From: Cyanidiococcus yangmingshanensis
Taxonomy: Eukaryota > Rhodophyta > Bangiophyceae > Cyanidiales > Cyanidiaceae
Length of the DNA: 64,000 bases
Direction: 5' to 3'
NCBI GenBank assembly: GCA_013995675.1
Contig: VWRR01000006.1
Span: 558,001-622,000 of the forward strand
The position numbers were made by a program, and so were the translations under genes. Below are positions 53,238 through 62,107 of the stretch, piece by piece. The notes under the pieces were generated by a model. The model was not told where the DNA came from and did not search any database. It saw only the letters and a list, made by a program, of their open reading frames with translations. Every line of letters begins with the position of its first letter. Within the stretch, counting starts at the first letter, position 1.

Positions 53238-54542
53238 ATGAGGAAGGCGTGCAATTATTATATTGGCTACGATCTGGCTGGTTGTTGTGAACTTGTTGCG
53301 AGTTGCCTCCGCCCGGGATCTCTACGCCATTCTAGGTGTCTCCCGAACGGCGGACGAGACAGAGATCAAAAGAGCGTTTCGAAAACTTGCTCTTCAGTTG
53401 CATCCAGATAAGAATCCTGAAGATGCGACAGCGGAACAGCGTTTCAAAGAGGTCAGCACTGCTTACGAAGTCTTGATTGACCGAGAGAGGACGTCGCATC
53501 TACGATGCTTACGGCGAGGCTGGCCTTAAAGCGCACGAAGGGGCTGCAAATGCCGGTGCTGGAGAGGGTCACGCTTTCTTTGAGCCGTTTGATCTATTCG
53601 AGCAGTTTGGTTCTGCTTTTGGTGGTCCGTTCGGTGGAGGACGTTCTAGACGACAAGGTCCTAGCTCCGTCTCGGACTTAGCCGCGTGGACCAGACTTGG
53701 TTATCTTTTTTCCCGTAGGTCTCGCGGACCTTTACAATGGGGCAGTCCGCGAAGTTGTGCATCGCCGTCGAGCTCGATGCGCGCGATGGTTTCAGTCATG
53801 CATGGCTACTTGTTCAGTTTGCCATGGCCGCGGTGTGCAGATCGTGACCAGGCAGTTAGGCCCAGGTTTCGTGCAGCAGATGCAGACTGTTTGTACTGCG
53901 TGTGGTGGCAAAGGGCGCACCATCCGCACCCCATGTGATGCATGTCCTCACGGGGAGTTCGAGCAGCAGGAAAAAGTGCTCACTGTGGATATTGAGCGGG
54001 GTGCAGAAGACGGCACGCGCATTCCGTTTGAGGGCGAAGGAGACGAGGGCCCTGGAACCAGTGCTGGGGATGTTATCATGTTCCTGCAGAGTCAACCGCA
54101 CGAGTTTTTTTGGCGTGAACCATCCTCAGAATATTCTCTGAATCTACATATGAATTTAAGTATCACCCTACGTGAGGCCTTGACGGGCTTTGAACGCACG
54201 TTCTCACATTTAGACGGACGCCGTCTATCCATAGTGCGCAAGGACGACCAGATTTGGAGCACTGGCGACATTTTACGAATACCAGGTGAAGGCATGCCGT
54301 CGCGGAGCAAAACGGGCCAGTTCGGCGACGGCGTTCACCATGGAGACCTCTATGCTCACATACGTGTACAGATGCCATATCGAGACGCCTTCGCTGGGAA
54401 GGCCGCTCAGAGCCTAGCGTCGTTGTTGCCTGCGGAAGGCATCAAATACCGTGCAGATCTAGGTCTGATTTGGGACGCTTCATCAGAGAAGGCTAATGTT
54501 TCTGAAAAAGAATGCGCATCGAACAAGCATGAAGAGCTCTGA
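53238..54542 (+). CDS. ER-lumenal DnaJ (Scj1/ERdj3-like), frame broken
   Basis: A type I/II Hsp40 co-chaperone for BiP. The ATG at 53238 opens MRKA; after a shift within the first codons a hydrophobic signal peptide follows ([20 protein letters not shown]), then the J domain with HPD in LQLHPDKN, a Gly/Phe region, zinc motifs ([16 protein letters not shown]) around GPGFVQQMQ, and the C-terminal substrate-binding part. The last four residues are HEEL, an ER-retrieval variant of HDEL. Frame changes lie near 53255, 53490 and 53690; [19 protein letters not shown] begins the last segment. The first zinc CxxCxGxG is degenerate. Signal peptide plus HEEL place it in the ER lumen. Confidence 0.88.
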
Positions 54543-54972
54543 GGGTATCGCTTGGATATCTCCAATGAGAATATCTCTAAGATCGCGTCTTTGTTGGAAT
54601 GTTTTCGGGCTCGAGTGAGTTGGTTCTCCTGTCGTTTCATTCGACAGATGGTTTACTCGGATGTTCGAGAAGCAATGAAAAACATAACGCAAAGCCATGC
54701 ATAGTCCCAAACACCTCAGATCGGTTCGAGCGACCTGTGTCGCCCAATTCTGGTGCTGCGGCGAATTTCCTCGGTTTGCATCTCAGCTTAGATGCTTGTA
54801 TTTGTCTGTCCTCTGGCTGCAATTGAGTCAAAATACTTTAGGACTGTGGTGGGAATCCCAAATGAAGCTTAAATGTTTCTTGAGTGCGCCTAAATATTCT
54901 TGCTCCGGGGCGCGTGGCGACCAGATTGGTAGACGGTAACGAAGATAGTAATTTGTATTGACGTAAAACTAG
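54543..54972. other. Intergenic, nothing recognised
   Basis: Short frames only, on both strands. Confidence 0.35.
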
Positions 54973-55479
54973 TCTCAGACCCAAGGTGTTCTACTAGGGG
55001 CCACGCACAAAAGGCCTGGAGCTGTGAGTAATAGATGGAGCGGGAATAGAAAACATACTTTTGAAGAGTTTGGCCCCAATCGAACAACAATTTACGGTAT
55101 CTGCTTGGGGCAGAAGACTCGGACAGTGATAGTGCCAGTCGGTGCTCTAGACTTTTGCGAGTCAGCGTTGGTTTCAGTTATGTCTGAGAGAGAGTTCGCA
55201 GAACGGGGAGAAAAGGTTGAAGAACATGAAATCGTCGCACATCCGTGTAATGAACATATTGAAGACCTCATCAATACATTGTTCGACACACCGAGAAAAG
55301 CGGGAGAGCGTTGGCGTGTGCTTCGCACTTGCTTCAAACACTACGGTTGGTTTCCGAGTCGGGAGCAGTGGATCCCCCAACCCAATAAAATAAGACAGAA
55401 GCAGAGTCTCGATGGGCTGGCAGACACGGAAGGAGTTACTGGAGACGAGGATAACAAAAAGTCTGAGGATCAGGTCTAG
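54973..55479 (+). CDS. Unknown acidic protein, start unclear
   Basis: A frame open from an upstream TAG at 54970 to 55479 without an early ATG. Protein-like throughout: NRTTIYGICLGQKTRTVIVP, SEREFAERGEKVEEHEIVAH, HIEDLINTLFDTPRKAGERW, HYGWFPSREQW, then an acidic tail. The first internal ATG is at 55183. Either the true start is upstream in another frame or a base is miscalled. Family not recognised. Confidence 0.45.
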   Translation, partial: SQTQGVLLGATHKRPGAVSNRWSGNRKHTFEEFGPNRTTIYGICLGQKTRTVIVPVGALDFCESALVSVMSEREFAERGEKVEEHEIVAHPCNEHIEDLINTLFDTPRKAGERWRVLRTCFKHYGWFPSREQWIPQPNKIRQKQSLDGLADTEGVTGDEDNKKSEDQV

Positions 55480-55618
55480 GCAAGCTTTCGCAGAGCCCTA
55501 GGTAGCCTATGCGTGTTCCTCGAGTGTGACTGACTCGTGTTCATTCTGAAGACAGACTGTTGAATGACTTTGCAAGGTGGCTGTATTTTCTCGACAATAC
55601 ACCCAGGAAGGCCGGTTC

Positions 55619-55900
55619 TTATGCCAGCTGAAGCGACATGTATTCTCGTAACTGAAAAAGCTTAGGATTGTCGATGACGCATTTTTCTAAGACATCCGCG
55701 AATACCACATTGAACTTCAGATAGATGGTGTTGATTCCTGCTTGAGACACCGAACGCGCCTCATGAATACCGCCATAAATGACTTGACTCTGGACGAGAC
55801 GCTTTATAAGGTGGTTGTATCGATTCTGAGACAGTCGCTCTGTGATTGGCATCGGTCTAGGGCGTTCTGAAGTGAACCGGGCGATGTTTGTCTTGCGCAT
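55619..55900 (-). CDS. Unknown small protein, 93 residues
   Basis: From the ATG at 55900: MRKTNIARFTSERPRPMPIT, then a helical body (SQNRYNHLIKRLVQSQVIYG, INTIYLKFNVVFADVLEKCV). It starts 78 bp downstream of the next minus-strand gene. Not recognised. Confidence 0.4.
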   Translation of the reverse strand: MRKTNIARFTSERPRPMPITERLSQNRYNHLIKRLVQSQVIYGGIHEARSVSQAGINTIYLKFNVVFADVLEKCVIDNPKLFQLREYMSLQLA

Positions 55901-55977
55901 TTTCGCGTTCAAATCGCGCTCTCTGAAACGGGAGGCGGAGAACAGTCATTCGACTCGAAGACGCTGTTTCCAAAGCG

Positions 55978-57149
55978 CTAGCTCGCGATTCGCAAATTTG
56001 CATGCAAGGTCGCAACATCTTCGATTAGTTTGGCGAGCTCTTCTACCATATCCCACTCAATGGCTTCAATTCCTGGGCGAGCAACCACAAGAAGTAGGAG
56101 GGCGCTGTTCTGTGCAGATCCATCCATGGAAGCGACGGAGTAAAGCCCCCCGATGCTGCTAGTGTCGGTGGTCTCGTCATCATCGTTCTCTCCAACGTAG
56201 AGACGACGTATCAGCACGAGACCGCAGTCACTTTCGAAGAGGACATCGCGCATTTCGTCTCCCTGCAACATCAGGAGGCGCTCTGTGTCGTCAACGAGGA
56301 ATTGAACGTTCGCCACCAGCGCCACCTGGTCTAACGAGGAATCGGATGCGATGACTTTGTTTCCTCGAAGAAGAATCGCTCGTTTGACGTTCCGTATTCG
56401 CCGAAAATCCCGAATCACCGATAACGCGCTCTTTTGAATAGCATCCGCGAAAGCTCCATCAAAATGCCGGAAACGATCCAGCAGGGTGAGGTTCTGCACC
56501 GCACTCGAAACCGAGCCTGTTGCTTTACGTGGCGTCACTCCAGGAACCCAGAGCGGCACCCCTCCTGGACTTCCGGTACCGGCCGCGAAATTTAAGCTGG
56601 CTCCAGCGGTTCGGCCGTCAGCGTCTATACTGGGATGTACTAATTCAGGAGCGCTTCTTGGAATTGGAGAGCCACCAGAGGACTCGGAAGAGTTCCGCGT
56701 ATGAAGCGCCAAATGAAGACCAGCAATACCCTCGTCTGCCGCCCTCCCAAAATGATCGCTAAGAGGCTCGTCAGCTGTATAGCTTCTTCCTTGGTTTGCG
56801 TTCCCGGAAGAACTCGCCCTTCTCCACCGACTTCCGCGGACAAGATATCTTGGAACATGGCCGTGAAGCTCTCGAGGAGCTCTGTGGCAATAACTCTACC
56901 CAGCAGAAACGAATCAGAGAGGTCCTGAAAGAGTGCCGCTGTGATCCGTGCTCTCTTCGACGTCACCAGTGTCAACAGCATGTCTTCAAACTTAACCTGT
57001 GAGATGTTCCGACGTGTATGTCGAACGGCGAACTCCATCACTGCCGTAAGCAGAGAGCCCACCAAGCGCGGCTGCTCAACAGGTCGAAGCACAGCTTTGT
57101 TGTACAAAACTAAACCAGATTGCGAAACAATCAAAAAGGTCCGAATCAT
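55978..57149 (-). CDS. Longin-like domain protein, one frame break
   Basis: From the ATG at 57149 the N-terminus MIRTFLIVSQSGLVLYNK, with KFEDMLLTLVTSKRARITAA and LLGRVIATELLESFTAMF, reads like a longin (profilin-like) domain of vesicle-traffic regulators. After a frame change between 56640 and 56712 the second half continues (LDRFRHFDGAFADAIQKSAL, FESDCGLVLIRRLYVGEN, VARPGIEAIEWDMVEELAKL), possibly a second related fold. About 390 residues. The fold is inferred from pattern; the exact family (for example Mon1/HPS/TRAPP-type) is not established. Confidence 0.5.
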
Positions 57150-57213
57150 GGAGCATGGTTCACTGCACGCACCGTTTTTCAGAAAGTTCTAAACTCTCCA
57201 ACGTGTCTTTCTT

Positions 57214-57768
57214 TTGAAGAGCGTCAAAAACGAAACGTTAGTTCTGGCAGTTCGACGACAGCGACGATCGCGTGTCAGGTCCATTGGCAGAATCTGCGCA
57301 CGAAGGGAACTTGGCCCACTTGTGGCTCTGCTGAGTATTTCGGAGCGAGATCGTCACACTTTACTGATCAGAATGATTCCCAGCCTCACGAGGATAGTAC
57401 AAATGTGCCTATTATCTGCGTGAAAATCACCTGCTAAATTCTTTTGATGATATTCATAAGGCGACATTAGTGGCGCAGGATATTTCGAGACTATACATGG
57501 AACTGACATACCTTCGTCGCTGCATCGATATCAATGCCATGAGTGAAGGAGAGCGAAGAGTAGCCTACACTCGAGTGGTGTGTTGTATCACCAAATGTTC
57601 TCTAGAGTTGAGAGCGCTATCAGCAAAGCTGCTGCTATGAGCGCACTCTGCCTCAAGCGTCGATATCGATTCGACTCTACCTCACGTGCGGACTATCGTC
57701 CCGTTGACGCCAAGAAAATGAATCATTTTCGTGAACAGTTTTATACAAGAGTACGTCCTTTGTTATGA
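57214..57768 (+). CDS. Unknown protein, frame broken
   Basis: Plus-strand coding-like patches: SISERDRHTLLIRMIPSLTR (about 57340), SFDDIHKATLVAQDISRLYM and ELTYLRRCIDINAMSEGERR (about 57440-57550), then RADYRPVDAKKMNHFREQFY to a stop at 57768. No ATG fits the first patch. The pieces look like one helical protein. Not recognised. Confidence 0.3.
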
Positions 57769-58626
57769 ATGATACTTGAAATAGGCGTTACGAATCAAAT
57801 CTAACATTCTCGCAGGTTCCCTCTACTTGTTTTAAGTATTTCGCCGGTTCAGCAAGACACGTACGCATACACTGCTCGGAGATGCTGACATTTGCGGCCA
57901 CATATCACCGTGAAAGGGGTCAAGTGACGAGCACATCATTCGCTCATCCATCAAGTGCATAGGCCTGCTCTTCGTTCGCAAAGGGGAGGGGGCAATGCGC
58001 TCGGGGCAAAATCTCCAGGATGTTGACTTCGTAGCGGTCAACTCCGAGGCTTAGCGATCGTCACACAGCTTCCTCAGGGTCTGGCATTCTCTATCGTTCA
58101 TGCGCTGGGAGCTGCTTGGAGCCGGGGCGATTTGGAACAGAACGTTTCACACATTTCCAGTCGCTGCGCCGTTTCTTTTCTGATGCGTGTCGCCGAAGTA
58201 GCTTCGGAATCGTGTCGTTGAGGCCACGCGAGCATACAGAAATTCTGCCAACAAGTTTTATTTTTCTATAGGAGCAGCTGCTGATCAATGGATCAGGAGC
58301 GGTCTTGCAAATCCTCAGAATAAGCCGTCAACTTGTGGAGCCGTTTTCCTATAGTGCGAGGAGGCGTGCTCCGAAAATACAGTCGACACGAAATGCATAC
58401 TGCCCTGTTCTGCTCCATGTCACAGGGAGGTAGCTCAGCGTCCCCGCAAAGGATCACGGGTGGCGTCCGATCGAACTGATTTCAAAGTTACGTCGAACGC
58501 GTCTGAGCGTGGTAATGTGAGGCGGCGCCAAAACGCCTCAAATCAAATAGTCCTCGGATACCTATTTTGCACTGATCTGCATCTGATGGCACGACATGAC
58601 CATCTATACAACTGCCGCCAGGTTTC
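57769..58626. other. Intergenic, nothing recognised
   Basis: Short minus frames at 57832-58041 and 58091-58288 only; no RNA gene or repeat seen. Confidence 0.3.
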
Positions 58627-60418
58627 TTAAAGAGATAGCAATCGTCTGCAGTGGCTCAGCGCTTGTGTCTCTAGTATACGAGGTCGCTTGCGAACCGCCT
58701 GGGGTTTGCGCTCAAAGTGCGAGCCAAATGTACGCTCAAATTCGCTTTTGATTCCCATCACCTCATCCATGGATCTCGCCAGACTCAGATGATGCATTAT
58801 TCTGCTGTATCGTTGCTCGTCGCTTAGTGATGCTACTGTGCTGTCGTTCGCGCTTGCCTGGGCGTCAGAACCGGTCATATCTGTCGCCAAATCTGTGCGG
58901 ACTCTTGAAAAATCCATTTGGATCGATCGTTGAACCGATAGTTGGCCTTTTGTCCCTGGTCCTAGCCAGATCTGGTATGCTCGATTGTGTAACCGCTGGA
59001 TCGGTCCAAGCGCTATCAGACAGGGGTTTTGTTTCCATTTCGGTTCGGGTCTGTGTTTGTGTCGTCGACTCGCTCTTCCCGATTATAGAGTCGATCCCAT
59101 CTAGATCAGGAAGGATTTTGTGTTTGCGATTCGTCTCCTTTTGGTACTTGGGCGACTGTGCATCGCAACCTCTTTCCCGATCGGATACAGGAATTCTGTG
59201 CATTTTGACTCGATTCGATCCCGGACGGCCCAGGAATCTGCTTAAGCAGGTTCTCGTTGCGTATCCAGCGCGAGACTGCCTCGACGCGTTCTAGAATTTC
59301 GCTTGGGTCTCCAAAAGCCTTGAAGTACTTGGCCGCATTCACGAGAACGGTAGCGCGATCGGGTCCTAGACCATTTAGTGCCGCCATATACTTTGCTCGG
59401 GAGACAAGCGCGTGCTGCTCCTCTGGAACTGACATCTTGACACCTCCGGGAAACCCAAATGGTGGCAAGACTGGCGTTCCAGCTCCAGCACGACTGGCGA
59501 AAAAAGCAGCAAGTTCATTTTGATAGTAGACTGGGTCGCACTTCAAGATATGCAAGTACCAGTTGTGAAAACGCGTTGATACATCCGTCCCACAGCGCCC
59601 GCACCAGCGATATGCCGCGTGACTGGACTGGATGCAGACCCATGAGAATATCACCCTCAGGCTCGGGGAGATGTAGGACTCCAGAACGAATGTTATCCGG
59701 CTCGGTGGCCAAGGCACGAGCGGCTGCAATGCCGGCTGGAAACTGCAGATTCGGAATGAGTTGGGCCAGACGAAGGCTTTCGCGGTCAACTTGACGGTCT
59801 GTGCCCGTTACCGTCGCAGGAAAACGCAACAGACCAGTTTGTGCTGCTGCCGCAGCGGCCGCTACCGCTGTTGATGCCCGGCGGCTGTTCGAACCTCGTC
59901 CCGCGATATCAGCGAATGCACCATCCATAACAAAGGGTCGCGGTCCCAATAGTTGCCTCTGAACGTAGTTATTGCCCAGTCGTTTCGGCTCGCTCGCTTC
60001 GAACTTGTTCAGATCATAAGCGGGATCTCCGGGGTGGTAGGCTGCTAGTTTTTGGGCGAGACTGAGCTCTAGATCAGCCCTGGTTCTTCCACGAGGTGCA
60101 TCATAAACCATCGCAATGAACGCGCAAGACATCGCGTTGGGTCTGTTTTATCTCCTCGAATGTAAACTGAGGTAGGGGCTTGATTCCAAAATCAAGTAGC
60201 CGCTGTTCTCTTTCCGCATCGTTTGCGTAGTTCCGGCGAATGGGCGTACCGCCAGAACTCGCTGCAGCGCCCGCAACCGTGGAGCGGGCAGAGGTAATGG
60301 CCCCGAATCCAGGGGCACGCCAGACTGGTATATTTTCTGCTCTCGGAGAGTTTTCAAACCTTGTTTCAGCCGCCTGCATCGGCTTGATTGAAGACGACAC
60401 GGGTGGCAGTGTCGCCAT
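58627..60418 (-). CDS. Unknown large protein, several frame breaks
   Basis: From the ATG at 60418 (MATLPPVSSSIKPMQAAETR) coding-like sequence runs through at least four frames: QRLLDFGIKPLPQFTFEEIK; then RTRADLELSLAQKLAAYHPG and LRLAQLIPNLQFPAGIAAAR; then YRWCGRCGTDVSTRFHNWYL with HILKC, which may be a zinc site; then FGFPGGVKMSVPEEQHALVS and VLVNAAKYFKAFGDPSEILE; finally QRYSRIMHHLSLARSMDEVM to a stop at 58627. About 590 residues. I do not recognise it. Breaks lie near 60120, 59580, 59190 and 58900. Confidence 0.5.
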
Positions 60419-61501
60419 GGCTCCCAGTTCCAGCAACCTCTGTTCACCAAACCTTTACGGAAGGCAAAGGTGGCGCGCGATCTAGTTCGCTATTTTGGGC
60501 AATTCATGGGAGTCCGCCTAGTGATGGCCTCTTCCGTTCCAGAAGCTTATTGCGGTCGAGCGAACGAAGTGTTTACTCTTTGGAAAATCTTTCAGAGAGA
60601 AAGCATGGCTTAACTGTATGTTGCTTCAAAAATTTCTCGGTTGATCTCGCCATTAAATTGATGTTATTGACTTCACATTTGGGATCGGTATATTGGAGTG
60701 TATCAAAATTCTCTCTTCTCTGGGAAGTACGTCCAATAGAGTTCTCTATGCATCATCAGAAACGCATCGGACACGGAGTCTCGAGAGTTAGCAGAAGCGC
60801 AAAATACCTGCCAAATTTGACATTCTGATAGCAGTGCTGAAATCCTTGTGCTGTTTTTCATTCAGTATCGATTGACTGACCGCATCTGCTTGAACAGGCC
60901 TGCGGTTCGACCAGCTCCGCGTCCGGAGTAGTCACTGATTCTTTATTGCTGCGTAGCGCGAATTGACGGGGGGATTTCAACAAGTTCGGTAAATAGGATC
61001 TTTTTGTTCTAGCAGGAACTGCTGATTCGAATTTTTTCAAAGTGGATCTCATTGGCTATTCGCATCACTGCCGGAAGAGGAACACACTCTGGTCTTTCGA
61101 TCGTTATTCACCTTGGATATGCCGAGGACCAAGTCTCGTTCTATGGCGTGCTTTCACCATGTCTATTCCCGCGAGCGAATCGACCATCGATATGTTGGAA
61201 TCTTTGGCGGCTATGTTGAAACGCATTAGGTCGGTAGCGTCGCTCGAGGACTTTTTTATCAAATGAGACGGCGGCCTGTGCAGTCGAAACATGCTGCACG
61301 CGGCGTACCGTCCGCACAAAGGCTGGAATAGAAAGCTCATGAAGCATTCTTTGCAGGAGTTACTCTTTGCTGGCAACGCAAAAGCGTGCAGGCTCATGAT
61401 GCCTACTCAGACGGCCAGAGATCTCCGCTTCGCTGTGTCGCCAGGTCGAGTCGTTACGAAAGTCTGTCTTGTTGGAATAGCATTAAATTTTTTTGTGCAA
61501 A
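60419..61501. other. Gene-poor stretch with a possible small plus-strand gene
   Basis: No gene in 60419-61158. From an ATG at 61159 a protein-like plus frame (DMLESLAAMLKRIRSVASLE) runs to about 61265, with coding-like patches in other frames after it (SNETAACAVETCCTRRTVRT; CWQRKSVQAHDAYSDGQRSP) up to the 5S-like element. Unrecognised. Confidence 0.3.
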
Positions 61502-61622
61502 GCAATCATGCGATTTAGCGGTACCATTCCCATCCGTTCTCGAAGTTAAACGCAAAGCGGGCAGAGAAAGCATCGTTCGGCACTTGCCGACCGCTTTCCA
61601 AGAGATTTTCCAGAATGATTGG
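61502..61622 (+). rRNA. 5S rRNA-like gene, divergent
   Basis: The plus strand reads CCCATCCGTTCTCGAAGTTA then AACGC, matching the universal 5S loop B/C region (CCCATCCGAACTCnGAAGTTAAACGC) at all but about three positions. The ends pair: CAATCAT (61503-61509) with ATGATTG (61615-61621), giving a 5S-sized ~120 nt closed unit. A 3' hairpin fits helices IV-V: GAAAGC pairs with GCTTTC, and inside it TCGGC pairs with GCCGA. The usual GGATGGG segment is not evident. The GAAGTTAAAC form is common in bacterial and plastid 5S, so a nuclear copy of an organellar gene or a decayed copy are alternatives. Confidence 0.6.
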
Positions 61623-62107
61623 AAAAGAACTCATCTCTTTGGGCACGTACTGCAAAGCGCGATCGCGTCAGCATCGCATCAGTTCCTGCTGCGCAGAGGG
61701 ATCAGAGCCTTGGCGTCCAAGTTCGAGCACACGGTGAGTGTGAGGCTGCTCTCGAGCGAGCCAGCCCTTTGTGATGCCCGGCCAAAACATTCCCGACTCT
61801 TCTGTGCATCTTCAATGTCTTTCATCATGACGATCCAGAACGCGCTAAAATTTTGGGAAATACAATATATAGAGCCCGACTTGTGTATCCCATCACGATC
61901 ATCACATCTTTTTTGGGAAACGACACTTGGTACGAGATATAGCATCCATGGTCTGCAGAGGCGCGATCGACGTCGTCACTCGCCAGCAAGCGAAAACCAT
62001 CGGCTCAAACGCTCGGCGGTTTCTCAGTTTCTGCAGTGTCGAGCGACTTGGTCAAGCCTGCTGCGCCTGTCGCGCTTGACAAATCTTTTCGAGATTCGTT
62101 GCGCGAG
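61623..62107. other. Upstream region of COPB2
   Basis: A 245-codon plus frame (61386-62123) runs through the 5S-like element and into COPB2 in another frame; it is probably spurious. No other feature seen. Confidence 0.35.
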
